The notes beneath the pieces were generated by a model. That model had not been told where the DNA came from. It was given only the letters and a program-made list of their open reading frames with translations, and made no database searches. From assembly GCA_947454235.1 (NCBI GenBank), contig CANGIY010000002.1, positions 1-64,000 of the forward strand: a stretch of 64,000 nucleotides of DNA. Direction: 5' to 3'. Shown here piece by piece: positions 46,640 through 56,757 of the stretch. Source of the DNA: Chitinophagaceae bacterium (lineage in GTDB: Bacteria > Bacteroidota > Bacteroidia > Chitinophagales > Chitinophagaceae). Each line of letters opens with the position of its first letter. Position 1 is the first letter of the stretch. The translations under genes were made by a program, and so were the position numbers.

Positions 46640-46927
46640 ATGACAGAAGATTTGATTCCAATAAGTGTTTGGATGGCGGGCAGAAGCTATCGCCTCCGTA
46701 TTAGGCCTGAAGAAGAACAGGTGATCAGGAAAGCTGTTAAACAAGCCGACGAGAAAATTCTGGAAATGAGAAACGCCTATGCTGGTAAAGACGAACAAGA
46801 CTTTATGGCAATGGTTTTGCTTTCTTATGCTGCTGATACTGCTGTAGATGCGATTGCGCACCCTGTAATTAAGGAAGGCGCCGATAGAATGATTGAGCGC
46901 ATTGAAAAAGCCTTGGCTGAAGAATAG
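46640..46927 (+). CDS. zapA: Cell division protein ZapA
   Basis: A 95-residue protein: a short beta start (IPISVWMAGRSYRLRIRPEEE) and a long coiled-coil helix, as in ZapA, which bundles FtsZ filaments. It begins 2 bases after lspA and probably shares its transcript. It ends 3 bases from the convergent gene. Confidence 0.85.
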   Translation: MTEDLIPISVWMAGRSYRLRIRPEEEQVIRKAVKQADEKILEMRNAYAGKDEQDFMAMVLLSYAADTAVDAIAHPVIKEGADRMIERIEKALAEE

Positions 46928-46930
46928 GTT

Positions 46931-47632
46931 TTATTCTTCTTCTATATTTTTGGTAAAAGCGCCGGAAATAAATCCTTTAAAACGTTTGTAGGGTACCCAG
47001 GTATATATGCCGGGTATCATCACTTCAGTTGCATCTTCGTCTATAAATAATTTGTAGTCGAATGCAGAATAAGTGGGTGAGTAATACCCAGGGTAGTACA
47101 TAGGTATGTTATGTTCATGGCAGTATTTATACTTCATGAGCATCAGCATTTTACCCGGACTTATCTTTTTATACTCAGGATCAAAGATGTTGATAATACC
47201 CGCTGCCGTTGCCTTGCCTACATCTAAAATACCCGCTGCCACCAGTTTCCCATTGTCGCGTATTTCAATCAATTTAGAGTCGTAAACGGCGTTGTTTACA
47301 TCAACCAGTAGTTTCTGTAAATTGTCTGATGTAATGAAATTCACGCTGTTATGGTAGCGCTTGTGTAGGTCAATGATTTCATCGGTCAGCTCAAAGTTTT
47401 TGTAATTAACTTCATACTTTCGGGCATTGTCGTATATCTTTTTAGAGCTTCCTTTCAGTACAATGTCATAGACCCTGTAACGTAACCAGAAAACAGGGTG
47501 CACCAGACCGCCTTCCCGTGGAGAAAGCATATCGGTTGTAAACACAAGGTTCCCCATTCTATACCATCCGTGTTCCAGATAAGTATCAAGAACATCGTTT
47601 TTGATGGACTCCAGAAAATGATAATCTTCCAT
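46931..47632 (-). CDS. Arginyl-tRNA-protein transferase-like protein
   Basis: A 233-residue protein. The C-terminal half resembles the catalytic GNAT half of arginyl/leucyl-protein transferases: LVAAGILDVGKATAAGIINIFDPEYKKISPG, then MLMLMKYKYCHEHNIPMYYPGYY and FDYKLFID. The N-terminal Cys-rich domain of classical ATE1 is short or missing. If active it would add an amino acid to protein N-termini (N-degron). It lies 12 bases after the POT transporter gene. Confidence 0.7.
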   Translation of the reverse strand: MEDYHFLESIKNDVLDTYLEHGWYRMGNLVFTTDMLSPREGGLVHPVFWLRYRVYDIVLKGSSKKIYDNARKYEVNYKNFELTDEIIDLHKRYHNSVNFITSDNLQKLLVDVNNAVYDSKLIEIRDNGKLVAAGILDVGKATAAGIINIFDPEYKKISPGKMLMLMKYKYCHEHNIPMYYPGYYSPTYSAFDYKLFIDEDATEVMIPGIYTWVPYKRFKGFISGAFTKNIEEE

Positions 47633-47644
47633 GCTTGGATAACA

Positions 47645-49153
47645 TTAATGCACCTCGTGCATCAATTTTTTAACCAGTTTAGAAATTAAAATCAAGACAA
47701 TACCTGACACCAAACCATAAATAGCCAGTTGTTTGTAACCGTCAGTGTAGGAAATCAGCTTTTCACTGAGCGAAGCTTTGTCGTTTATTGGTGCCATACC
47801 TGCCCCCAAAATGCCCGCTGCATATTGCCCGTAAGCACTCGCAAGAAACCACATACCCATCATTACACCGTGCAATCTTTGAGGTGAAAGCGAGGTCATG
47901 ATTGAAAGGCCAATAGGGCTAAGGCAAAGTTCGCCAATAGTAATAACCAGGTAGGCTACGGTGAATACGTTGAGCGATGCTATACCATGCCCATCGGTAT
48001 AAAAACGAGTAAGATAGAAAACGTAAAAAGCACCTGCTAAAAACATAAAGCCCAAACCGAATTTAACAGTAGTATTAGGCTCCATTTTGCGTTTTGCCAA
48101 CCATAACCACAGCAAACCTACAATCGGGCTGAACATGATTACAAAGGCAGAATTTGAGGAATTATTGATGACGTTCGGATCTATTTTAATACCAAGCACA
48201 TTATCGGTTAAGTTGTGCGCTGCAAATAGATTCAGTGAGCCGCCAGCCTGTTCGAAAAATGCCCAGAAGAATATGGAGAAGATGATGAAAATAAGTGCCG
48301 CTACCATTTTTTCGCGGTCTTTTTTATTCATTTGTGTCATTTCGTACAGTATGTACAAGAGGGTAAGTGGCCCTACAGTGTACATGAAAAGATCGGTGTA
48401 TTTGGTGTTTTTAACCAATACAAATATTGCGGGAATAACCAATAATGAACCAAGGTAAACAGCAAGATCAATCATCTTGATTTTCTTCGGTGTGAATTTC
48501 AGCCTGATAGGAGACAAGCCGATTGGGCCCAACGTGCGCTTGGTGAAAATAAAGATGAGCAACGATATGGTCATAACTATGCCAGCCAGTGAAAACGCCG
48601 CATTCCATGAATGGTGTTTACCGATATCTACGCAAAGAGCACCGCCAAACAGCGCGCCTATATTAATACCCGAATAGAACAATCCAAAGCCAGCATCTTT
48701 CCGAGTATCGCCCTGCCTGTACAATTGCCCCACCATGGTTGATATGTTGGGTTTGAAAAAGCCAGTTCCAATAATGGTGAAGCTGATACCCCAATAAAAC
48801 AGATTAACAGGGTCGTAAGCCAAAATGAAACTACCGAGTATCATCAGGAAGCCGCCCCAGAAAATGGACTTGCGGAAGCCAAGAATTTTATCAGCAAAAA
48901 GTCCTCCCACAAACGCCAACGTGTACACAAACGCCTGAGTGGCACCGTACTGCAAATTGGCTTCTTTTTCGGTGAGCAAGAGTTTATCGGTCATGAAGAT
49001 GGTGAGCATACCCCTCATGCCATAGAACGAAAACCGTTCCCACATCTCTGACAGGAATAAATACCAAAGTTGTTTCGGGTACTTGCCTTCGAAATTTTGT
49101 ATTTTCTCGAGTTCTGCATCAACCGCAGGGCTCATTGTTTCTGTTTGTGTCAT
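47645..49153 (-). CDS. Proton-coupled oligopeptide transporter (POT/PTR family)
   Basis: About 502 residues from the ATG at 49153. The family marks are LSEMWERFSFYGMRGMLTIFM (ExxERFxYY region) in helix 1, GGLFADKILGFRKSIFWGG and the PTR signature around GFGLFYSGINIGALFGG. It has 12-14 helices and imports di- and tripeptides with protons. Two peptidase genes (M32, DPP7) elsewhere in the window fit peptide use. First gene of a two-gene operon. Confidence 0.92.
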   Translation of the reverse strand: MTQTETMSPAVDAELEKIQNFEGKYPKQLWYLFLSEMWERFSFYGMRGMLTIFMTDKLLLTEKEANLQYGATQAFVYTLAFVGGLFADKILGFRKSIFWGGFLMILGSFILAYDPVNLFYWGISFTIIGTGFFKPNISTMVGQLYRQGDTRKDAGFGLFYSGINIGALFGGALCVDIGKHHSWNAAFSLAGIVMTISLLIFIFTKRTLGPIGLSPIRLKFTPKKIKMIDLAVYLGSLLVIPAIFVLVKNTKYTDLFMYTVGPLTLLYILYEMTQMNKKDREKMVAALIFIIFSIFFWAFFEQAGGSLNLFAAHNLTDNVLGIKIDPNVINNSSNSAFVIMFSPIVGLLWLWLAKRKMEPNTTVKFGLGFMFLAGAFYVFYLTRFYTDGHGIASLNVFTVAYLVITIGELCLSPIGLSIMTSLSPQRLHGVMMGMWFLASAYGQYAAGILGAGMAPINDKASLSEKLISYTDGYKQLAIYGLVSGIVLILISKLVKKLMHEVH

Positions 49154-49314
49154 TGAAAGGAAATGTGGAACTAAAGTAACGAATGGTTGGACTTTTGCCA
49201 AATCAATTTGTTTGAACAGTGGGGAAAGAAGCTATTTTATTTTCGTTATCCGATTGGGAATACTGCTGATGCACGGGAATTTTTAGTTTTTTTGTGCCAC
49301 GAAATTTCAAAGTC

Positions 49315-50592
49315 ATGAAAAACATCCTTTTACTAGGTTCAGGGGGCAGGGAGTGTACTATTGCGTGGAAACTCAGCCGCAGTCCGTTGTGTGGTAGTTT
49401 CTTTATTGCGCCGGGCAATGCCGGAACCAGTGAATATGGTATGAATTTACCTTTCGGGTACAACGACTTTGCAGCGATTAAAGCAGCCTGCATTCATCAT
49501 AAAATCGATATTTTGTTTGTTGGCCCTGAAGAACCACTGGTGAATGGTGTATATGACTTCATTAAAAACGACCCCGAAACCCGCCACATAATCGTGGTAG
49601 GTCCTTCGCAACAAGGTGCCCAACTGGAAGGGTCAAAGGCTTTTTCGAAGAAATTCATGGAGCGTCACAATATTCCTACTGCGGCGTATCGTGAGTTTAC
49701 AACTGAAAGCGTAGAACAAGGTATTTCTTATATCAAAAAGCAAGAACCACCTGTTGTTATTAAAGCAGACGGACTTGCTGCCGGCAAGGGTGTGGTTATA
49801 GCTGAATCTATTGACGCTGCGGTAAAGGCGTTCAGGCAAATGGTAACCTTTAATCAATTTGGTGATGCCGGCAAGAAAGTAGTTATTGAGCAATTCCTCG
49901 ATGGCATTGAGCTTTCTGTTTTTGCGTTCACTGATGGCGATAATTATATTTTATTGCCGGAAGCTAAGGACTACAAGCGCGCGCTAGATGGCGACAAAGG
50001 TCCTAACACGGGCGGTATGGGTAGCATTTCCCCGGTTCCGTTTGCAACTGATGACTTCATGCAAAAAGTGATCGATAGAATTGTTGAGCCCACAGTGAAG
50101 GGACTGAAGCAAGAGGGAATTGTATATCAGGGATTCATTTTCTTTGGTTTAATAAGTGTGAAAGGCGAGCCGTTTGTTATTGAGTACAATTGCCGCATGG
50201 GCGACCCGGAAACAGAAGTAGTAATGCCCCGTTTGAACAATGATCTTGTTGAGCTGGTACTGAAAATGGAAGAGCGCAAATTCAACGAAGTGAAGGTAGA
50301 GATAAATCCTAAAGCAGCAGGTGCGGTAATGCTTGTATCTGGCGGATACCCAGATGCTTATGAAAAAGGAAAAGTAATTACTGGTCTTAATGAAGTTGGT
50401 GGAAGCTTAGTTTTTCATGCAGGTACTACAACCAAGGATGGTAATGTTGTGACTTCAGGCGGCAGGGTAATGGCAATTACTTCTTATGGTGACACCCTGC
50501 AAGAGGCACTGGCGAAATCGTACGAAAATGCAGCTAAGGTGAAATACGATGGTGTTTTTTATCGCAAAGACATCGGTTACGAATTCAAATAG
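49315..50592 (+). CDS. purD: Phosphoribosylamine-glycine ligase
   Basis: About 425 residues from the ATG at 49315. An N-terminal Rossmann part (ILLLGSGGRECTIAWKL) precedes the ATP-grasp domain (VVIKADGLAAGKGVVIA, LLPEAKDYKRALDGDKGPNTGGMGSISP and EYNCRMGDPETEVVMPRL). It makes GAR in purine synthesis. It is monocistronic and ends 2 bases from the convergent 50595 gene. Confidence 0.96.
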   Translation: MKNILLLGSGGRECTIAWKLSRSPLCGSFFIAPGNAGTSEYGMNLPFGYNDFAAIKAACIHHKIDILFVGPEEPLVNGVYDFIKNDPETRHIIVVGPSQQGAQLEGSKAFSKKFMERHNIPTAAYREFTTESVEQGISYIKKQEPPVVIKADGLAAGKGVVIAESIDAAVKAFRQMVTFNQFGDAGKKVVIEQFLDGIELSVFAFTDGDNYILLPEAKDYKRALDGDKGPNTGGMGSISPVPFATDDFMQKVIDRIVEPTVKGLKQEGIVYQGFIFFGLISVKGEPFVIEYNCRMGDPETEVVMPRLNNDLVELVLKMEERKFNEVKVEINPKAAGAVMLVSGGYPDAYEKGKVITGLNEVGGSLVFHAGTTTKDGNVVTSGGRVMAITSYGDTLQEALAKSYENAAKVKYDGVFYRKDIGYEFK

Positions 50593-50615
50593 TTTTAAAA
50601 ATACCCCAGGTATTT
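50593..50615 (-). terminator. Possible terminator overlapping a gene end
   Basis: AAATACC (50599-50605) and GGTATTT (50609-50615) pair around CCA; on the minus strand TTTTAA follows. The stem codes the last residues of the 50595 gene. Short, so moderate trust only. Confidence 0.4.
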
Positions 50616-51098
50616 CTGCGCATTGGTAGTGTATTCAATACAAATATCATCGCCTTCATTGTATTGCTGAAAGTCTTCGGCTGATACTTCTATGCTTAGT
50701 TTGATGATTGAGTCGATATAGAAGTAAAATGTGTTATTGGTGGTAATATGGGTTTTTCGCTTGATGCGGGTAACAGCAACAGTTTTTGAGTTCTCCTGAA
50801 TGTCTTTGATGATTTTGCGCAAATGAACGTAGAAACCAAACCATGTGGCCACTCCGGTAACCGTTAGTAATGCCGTAACCGAGGTGAAGAATTTACTGTA
50901 CGAAAATGCGTTTTCGGCACCTTCATATGCCCTGTACCACGATCCTAAAAACGGAAAGACAAACGAAAAAATCATCATCACCGTAAAAATCTTGTAGTAC
51001 GTCTTTTTCTCCTTGGCTACGAGGTTTTCTAAAAATGCCAACTCGCCGGGCTTTAGTGTTTCCCGGTATAAAATTCCTCGAGTTGGCATTTGGTTCAT
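50595..51098 (-). CDS. Small two-helix membrane protein, unknown
   Basis: A 167-residue protein with two hydrophobic helices (IFTVMMIFSFVFPFLGSW and FFTSVTALLTVTGVATWFGFY) and a soluble C-terminal beta-rich part (NNTFYFYIDSIIKLSIEVSAEDFQQYNEGDDICIEY). I do not recognise a family. It starts where the M32 carboxypeptidase stop ends, so both are on one message. Confidence 0.6.
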   Translation of the reverse strand: MNQMPTRGILYRETLKPGELAFLENLVAKEKKTYYKIFTVMMIFSFVFPFLGSWYRAYEGAENAFSYSKFFTSVTALLTVTGVATWFGFYVHLRKIIKDIQENSKTVAVTRIKRKTHITTNNTFYFYIDSIIKLSIEVSAEDFQQYNEGDDICIEYTTNAQKYLGYF

Positions 51099-52601
51099 TT
51101 ATGAAAGAATTTTGTTGTACTTGTGGTGTATGTAATCAATGAATTCGTTGATGTCTAACGGCTTACCTGTTATCTTGGTACAAAGCTCTTCGCTGTTGTA
51201 CTTCCTTCCAAATTGGTGTACTTCAGTACGTAGATAGTGCAACAAAGTGCCAAACTGCCCAGTCCGCATTTCTTCGATAATAGCAGGGTGTGTTTTTACA
51301 GCGTGTTTGTAAAACTGTGCCGCATAAAAGCTGCCAAGGCTGTACGTAGGAAAGTAACCAAAGCTACCGTGGCTCCAGTGTACATCTTGTAAAACACCTG
51401 TTTTGAAGTCTTTTGCCTGTACACCCAGGTATTTCATATACATAGAGTTCCATAGCTCGGGTAAATCTTTGACAGCTACCTGCTTGCCTATGAGCATCTT
51501 TTCTACTTCATAACGTATCATGACGTGAAAATGGTATGTCACCTCATCAGCTTCGGTACGAATGAGCGAGGGTTCAACCCTGTTGGTGGTTTGTAATAGT
51601 TCTTTGACTGTTGCATTTTTTAGTTGCTCAGGGAAGTAGTTTTTTAGTTTTGGCAAGAAGTGAGACCAGAAATCTTCGCCCCTGCCTACGCAGTTTTCCC
51701 ACAAACGAGATTGCGATTCATGGATGCCCAGCGAAGCTGCACTACCCAGCGGTAAACCGTATTGTGCGGTAGGCAGACCTTGTTCGTACAGGGCATGTCC
51801 TCCTTCGTGAATGGTGCTCCAAAGCATGTAGGCATAATCGTTTTCTTTCACGCGGGTGGTTACACGTACATCTTCAGGCGAAAAAGAAGTGGTAAAAGGG
51901 TGCTCGGCGTAGTCTTGTCGACCCGCTTCAAGGTCGTAGCCCATTGCCTTTAATACATCCATCGAAAAATCCCACTGTGCATTGGCAGGGTAGTGCTGGT
52001 GGAAAATACCGCTTGCAGCGGGCTGCCTTTTTATAATATCGGCAATTATTGCAGGTAGTTTTTCTTTTACTGTATTGAAAACAACATCGAGTTTAGCAAC
52101 AGTGATACCGCGTTCATATTCATCGAGCAGGGCATTGTAGGGGTGGTTGTTGTACCCGGTGAGTTCGGTTTGTTGCAGCTTGAGCGCAACCATCTTTTCC
52201 AGTTCGGGTGCAAAAACACTGAAGTCGTTCTTTTGGCGGGCTTCAATCCAGGTGTTAAAACACACGCTGGTTTGTCTCGAGAGTTGCTCAACGAAAGAAG
52301 TCGGTAGCTTTATGTTTTTGTCATAATCGTAAAGGCTCAAAGCAATGTTGGCTTTCTGGTCTTCACTGAGGTCGTTTGCGGCACTGAGCTCGTGCAGTAT
52401 TTTTCCGAATTCAGGGGTAGTCACCATTTCATGTGCCAGCGAAGTGAGGGTAGCCAATTGTTGCGCCCTGAAGTTGGCACTTTTAGGTGGCATATACACT
52501 TCCTGATCCCATCCCAAAACAGCAGATGCATTGTTGAGGTCGGCCGCTTTTTGCATAATGCCAACAAACTGGCTATAAAGTTCCTGTGATTTTTGTCCCA
52601 T
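51099..52601 (-). CDS. Family M32 metallocarboxypeptidase
   Basis: A 500-residue cytoplasmic enzyme with the M32 zinc motif HEGGHALYEQGLP, DVRVTTRVKEN before it and HESQSRLWEN after it. It trims single residues from peptide C-termini. Length is normal for the family. A near-consensus -7 element (TACCTTTA at 52613-52606) ends 4 bases before its ATG. Confidence 0.93.
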   Translation of the reverse strand: MGQKSQELYSQFVGIMQKAADLNNASAVLGWDQEVYMPPKSANFRAQQLATLTSLAHEMVTTPEFGKILHELSAANDLSEDQKANIALSLYDYDKNIKLPTSFVEQLSRQTSVCFNTWIEARQKNDFSVFAPELEKMVALKLQQTELTGYNNHPYNALLDEYERGITVAKLDVVFNTVKEKLPAIIADIIKRQPAASGIFHQHYPANAQWDFSMDVLKAMGYDLEAGRQDYAEHPFTTSFSPEDVRVTTRVKENDYAYMLWSTIHEGGHALYEQGLPTAQYGLPLGSAASLGIHESQSRLWENCVGRGEDFWSHFLPKLKNYFPEQLKNATVKELLQTTNRVEPSLIRTEADEVTYHFHVMIRYEVEKMLIGKQVAVKDLPELWNSMYMKYLGVQAKDFKTGVLQDVHWSHGSFGYFPTYSLGSFYAAQFYKHAVKTHPAIIEEMRTGQFGTLLHYLRTEVHQFGRKYNSEELCTKITGKPLDINEFIDYIHHKYNKILS

Positions 52602-52605
52602 GGCT

Positions 52606-52613
52606 TAAAGGTA
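52606..52613 (-). promoter_or_regulatory. Near-consensus -7 element directly before the M32 gene
   Basis: TACCTTTA (last base differs from TAnnTTTG), then AGCC and the ATG at 52601. Same 4-base geometry as anmK and kdsA. Confidence 0.4.
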
Positions 52614-52719
52614 AAGAAATTTGAAAAAATGGAGGGTGGAGAGTAGGCGAGAGCGAATTAAAGTTAGGCAGGTTCAATCGCTATTTCGGCATATTTATAT
52701 GTTATACTTAAAATATTTC

Positions 52720-52727
52720 TATCTTTG
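52720..52727 (+). promoter_or_regulatory. -7 element for the 52759 gene
   Basis: TATCTTTG, an exact match, 31 bases before the ATG at 52759. Confidence 0.55.
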
Positions 52728-52758
52728 AGGGTATCGGGAAAATATAAATACCAAAACC

Positions 52759-54294
52759 ATGAATTTTACTACTAATTTGAAGAAGCTCGTTCTTTCTTTT
52801 GTTTTGATTTTGAGCTTTGCTCAATCTAGAGCCTCGCACGTTATGAACCTTGATCTTACTTATCAATGGTTGCACGATAGCACGTATAAAATCGTAGTGG
52901 TAATTTATGTTGATTGTGGTGCTGTTCCAGGAATTTTTTCTACAATGGTTGACTCAACCTATCCCGAAATCACAATATGTAATAATGGAATTTTAGTAGA
53001 TACAATTCGCCTTTCTATTGATACTGCAGCAACCAGAGCCGGATCAACCTCTCGTTTTTGTACACTCCATGGAATAGATACCAGTAGCTGTACTTCTACA
53101 TCAACCGGAAGGCTCGGAGTCAGAAAATACGTGTATTCTAAAATTCAAATTTTTCCAACATCGGCAACTCCTTATTCGCTATATTATTCTGGATCCAATT
53201 CACGCGGGAATAATTCGGGTCGAGCATCTGCTATTACAAATATATATGCGGTATCAACTGAAGGGAGCCTAGCTACATTGAATAATTCGCTCGGGCCAAA
53301 TTCCAGTCCCGTTTTGAATGATATGAGTAATATAGCGACAGCTATACACCATCCATTTACTTATTCCCCCGGTGCGTATGATTTGGATGGTGATAGTCTT
53401 TATTTTGAACTATTTCCTGCAATACAGGGAATTCCTGGTTGGGGGGGGTGTACTACACGCTTTTCAACCGTTCATTACAATGCCGGCTGCACGTATGATA
53501 CACCTATGATCACATCTACATTCTCATTTGATCATGCAACGGGAGATATGAGTTTTAATATGTCTATTATTCAAAGACCGCTCGTGACCTATAAAATAAG
53601 TGAGTACAGGCGTGGTGTTCTTGTCGGTTCAACTATAAGAGAGTTGTGCTTTTTGGCGAATGATTCTATGTATAACACACCTACTTTACCAAGGGGTATT
53701 TATGATAGTAGCATAGCTGCAACGCTAATAGATAGCACTCATTTGCAGGTGATGGATACGACTGGCGCATTTTCAGCTTACATCAATCCTACTGATCCAG
53801 ATACCAGTGTGAATGTAAAAGTTACATTACTGGATGCGCCTACAGGTGCGACTTTGACTGTTACTGGTGATAGTACAAGGCATCCTCATTGTGTTTTTAA
53901 TTGGAATACTACTTCGGTGGCACCGGGGATGTATGTTTTTCATGTGAACCTAAAGAACGATGCATGCCCACTTTACGGACAAAGCAATAAAACCTACTAC
54001 ATCAATGTGATGGATACAGCTCACTCTACTGCTATTAATGCTCACCATATAGCCAACTCGCTGCATATAGCTCCAAATCCATCCAGCGGCAGATTTACTA
54101 TTTCAGGAATTGCGACAGGAGTAACTACGACATTTGAAGTTTATGACATTACCGGTAAAAGGGTTTTAACAGACGTAGCAAACGGCACTTCACCCAGCCA
54201 AGTGTTAGACCTATCGAATTGCGCAAACGGGGTATATATTGTGAAGGTACTGGCAGCCGGGTTAACATCGTATCAAAGGATTTTGAAGCAATAG
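52759..54294 (+). CDS. Secreted protein with type IX sorting tail
   Basis: A 511-residue protein with a signal peptide (LVLSFVLILSFAQSRA). The body is beta-rich and Thr/Ser-rich, with an SPGAYDLDGDSLYFEL segment like cadherin/Ig-type calcium sites and paired Cys. The last 75 residues are a type A sorting domain (HIAPNPSSGRFTISG ... FEVYDITGKRVL ... NGVYIVKVLAAG). Surface-exposed or released; no enzyme domain seen. The body's DNA has more sequence drift in codon use than its neighbour fusA. Confidence 0.82.
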   Translation: MNFTTNLKKLVLSFVLILSFAQSRASHVMNLDLTYQWLHDSTYKIVVVIYVDCGAVPGIFSTMVDSTYPEITICNNGILVDTIRLSIDTAATRAGSTSRFCTLHGIDTSSCTSTSTGRLGVRKYVYSKIQIFPTSATPYSLYYSGSNSRGNNSGRASAITNIYAVSTEGSLATLNNSLGPNSSPVLNDMSNIATAIHHPFTYSPGAYDLDGDSLYFELFPAIQGIPGWGGCTTRFSTVHYNAGCTYDTPMITSTFSFDHATGDMSFNMSIIQRPLVTYKISEYRRGVLVGSTIRELCFLANDSMYNTPTLPRGIYDSSIAATLIDSTHLQVMDTTGAFSAYINPTDPDTSVNVKVTLLDAPTGATLTVTGDSTRHPHCVFNWNTTSVAPGMYVFHVNLKNDACPLYGQSNKTYYINVMDTAHSTAINAHHIANSLHIAPNPSSGRFTISGIATGVTTTFEVYDITGKRVLTDVANGTSPSQVLDLSNCANGVYIVKVLAAGLTSYQRILKQ

Positions 54295-54412
54295 CAAGTT
54301 TACAACCTACTCAAACTCACATCTACTAACCCCACCGCGGGTAAATTAACAAAAATGCAACCTTAGTTCATTAAAAACCACGAGTGTATCGTAAGAATTA
54401 AAAATATTTCTT

Positions 54413-54420
54413 TACCTTTG
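54413..54420 (+). promoter_or_regulatory. -7 element for fusA
   Basis: TACCTTTG, an exact match, 40 bases before the ATG at 54461. The leader is AT-rich. Confidence 0.6.
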
Positions 54421-54460
54421 CACCTCGAAATTCGAAATAAAATTTTTTAATAATACTAAA

Positions 54461-56602
54461 ATGGCAGACTTACGCTTACAGCGAAATTTCGGTATTGCTG
54501 CACACATCGATGCAGGTAAGACGACGACTACGGAACGTATCCTTTATTACACTGGTGTAAACCACAAAATTGGTGAAGTACACGAAGGTGCGGCAACAAT
54601 GGACTGGATGGCCCAAGAACAAGAAAGGGGTATCACTATCACTTCAGCAGCAACAACTTGCTTCTGGAACTTTCCTACTATTCAAGGTAAAGTACAACCA
54701 GATTCACAAAAATATAAATTCAACATCATCGATACTCCAGGCCACGTGGATTTCACTATCGAAGTAGAACGTTCAATGCGTGTACTTGATGGTCTTATGG
54801 CTTTGTTCAGTGCAGTTGACGGTGTTGAACCACAATCAGAAACAGTTTGGCGTCAGGCTAACCGTTATAAAGTACCACGTATCGGTTTCGTAAATAAAAT
54901 GGACCGTATTGGTGCTGACTTCCTTATGGTTGTTCAACAGATTAAAGACATGCTTGGTGCTAAATCAGTGCCATTGCAATTGCCTATTGGTGCTGAAGAC
55001 CATTTCAAAGGCGTAGTTGACTTGATTCAAATGAAAGGTATCATTTGGGACGACTCAACTCAAGGTATGACTTACAAAGAAGTTGCTATTCCTGAAGATA
55101 TGAAGGAAGAAGTTGACCACTGGCGTCAATACCTCATTGAGGCGGTAGCTGAATATGATGACAAATTGCTCGAAAAATTCTTCGACGATCCAAACTCAAT
55201 CAGCGAAGCTGAAATTCATGAAGCGATTCGTAAAGCAACAATCGATTTGAGCATTATCCCAATGCTTTGCGGTTCAGCTTATAAAAACAAAGGTGTTCAG
55301 ACAGCGTTGGATGCGATCATCCGTTACCTGCCTAGCCCGGTTGATATCGAAGCTATTACAGGTACAAACCCTGATACAGGTGAAGAAATTGAGCGTAAGC
55401 CAGATGCGAAAGAACCATTCGCAGCTCTTGCATTCAAAATCATGACTGACCCATTCGTAGGTCGTCTTGCGTTCTTCCGTTGCTATTCTGGTCACCTTGA
55501 CGCGGGTTCTTATGTATTGAACATGCGTTCAGGTAAAAACGAGCGTATCAGCCGTATCATGCAGATGCACGCAAACAAACAAAACCCAATCGACTTTATC
55601 GAAGCAGGTGATATCGGTGCAGCAGTAGGTTTCAAAGAAATTAAAACTGGTGATACCCTTTGCGACGAAAAACACCCAATTGTTCTTGAGAACATGTTCA
55701 TCCCTGAGCCGGTAATCGCTATCTCAGTTGAACCTAAAACTCAGGCTGACTCTGACAGAATGGGTATGGCAATCGCTAAACTTGTTGAGGAAGATCCGAC
55801 ATTGCGCGTTAAAACTGACGAAGATACAGGACAAACTATCCTTAGCGGTATGGGTGAACTTCACCTTGAAATCATCGTTGACCGTATGCGTCGCGAGTTC
55901 AAAGTAGAAGTTAACCAAGGTGCTCCTCAGGTTGCTTATAAAGAAGCTTTCACTATGAAAGTTGAACACCGTGAAGTGTACAAAAAGCAATCAGGTGGTA
56001 AAGGTAAATTCGCTGACATCATGTTCGAAATCGGCCCTGCTGATGAAGAATTCTTGAAAGAAGGCAAAGGTAACTACCAATTTATCAACGATATCTTCGG
56101 TGGTTCTATCCCTCGCGAATTCATCCCTGCTATCCAAAAAGGCTTCCAGGCTTCTATGAGCAATGGTCCTTTGGCTGGCTTCCCTGTTGAAAACATGAGA
56201 ATCAGGATTTACGATGGTTCATTCCACAACGTTGACTCTGACTCTATGTCATTCGAACTTTGCGCTAAATCTGGTTTCCGTGAGGCTGGTAGAAAAGCTA
56301 AAACAGTTATTCTTGAGCCAATCATGAAAGTAGAAGTTACAACTCCTGACCAATACATGGGTGATGTTACAGGTGACTTGAACCGTCGTCGTGCAATGCT
56401 CGAAGGTATGGACAGCCGTAACAACCTTCAGGTTATTAAAGCTAAAGTTCCATTGAGCGAAATGTTCGGTTATGTAACTCAACTTCGTTCATTGTCTTCA
56501 GGTCGTGCGACTTCAGTAATGGAATTCAGCCATTATGCTCCTGCTCCACGTAACATCGAAGAAGAAGTAGTATCAAAAGTAAAAGGTAAGCAAAACGCTT
56601 AA
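54461..56602 (+). CDS. fusA: Translation elongation factor G
   Basis: A 713-residue GTPase that drives ribosome translocation. P-loop [14 protein letters not shown], switch [11 protein letters not shown] and NKMD are normal, and all later domains are present to the C-terminal [15 protein letters not shown]. Codon use is strongly biased, as in highly expressed genes. It stands alone between a type IX cargo gene and siaB, with its own promoter and terminator, rather than next to rpsL/rpsG. Confidence 0.96.
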   Translation: MADLRLQRNFGIAAHIDAGKTTTTERILYYTGVNHKIGEVHEGAATMDWMAQEQERGITITSAATTCFWNFPTIQGKVQPDSQKYKFNIIDTPGHVDFTIEVERSMRVLDGLMALFSAVDGVEPQSETVWRQANRYKVPRIGFVNKMDRIGADFLMVVQQIKDMLGAKSVPLQLPIGAEDHFKGVVDLIQMKGIIWDDSTQGMTYKEVAIPEDMKEEVDHWRQYLIEAVAEYDDKLLEKFFDDPNSISEAEIHEAIRKATIDLSIIPMLCGSAYKNKGVQTALDAIIRYLPSPVDIEAITGTNPDTGEEIERKPDAKEPFAALAFKIMTDPFVGRLAFFRCYSGHLDAGSYVLNMRSGKNERISRIMQMHANKQNPIDFIEAGDIGAAVGFKEIKTGDTLCDEKHPIVLENMFIPEPVIAISVEPKTQADSDRMGMAIAKLVEEDPTLRVKTDEDTGQTILSGMGELHLEIIVDRMRREFKVEVNQGAPQVAYKEAFTMKVEHREVYKKQSGGKGKFADIMFEIGPADEEFLKEGKGNYQFINDIFGGSIPREFIPAIQKGFQASMSNGPLAGFPVENMRIRIYDGSFHNVDSDSMSFELCAKSGFREAGRKAKTVILEPIMKVEVTTPDQYMGDVTGDLNRRRAMLEGMDSRNNLQVIKAKVPLSEMFGYVTQLRSLSSGRATSVMEFSHYAPAPRNIEEEVVSKVKGKQNA

Positions 56603-56621
56603 TCTGTTTACTAAATCATAA

Positions 56622-56666
56622 ACAAACCGCCCCCGACGCAATGTTTGGGGCGGTTTGTTCGTTTTT
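56622..56666 (+). terminator. Terminator of fusA
   Basis: ACAAACCGCCCC (56622-56633) pairs with GGGGCGGTTTGT (56647-56658) and a T-rich tail follows. It lies 19 bases past the fusA stop. Confidence 0.88.
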
Positions 56667-56716
56667 ACTCAATAGTGTCATTCAAGTATGATATGAAATC
56701 TGTGTTCCTACTTTCA

Positions 56717-56724
56717 TATTTTTG
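56717..56724 (+). promoter_or_regulatory. -7 element for siaB-siaC
   Basis: TATTTTTG, 33 bases before the ATG at 56758. Confidence 0.5.
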
Positions 56725-56757
56725 GATTACATTTGAAACATCAAATCATTGTGCCGG

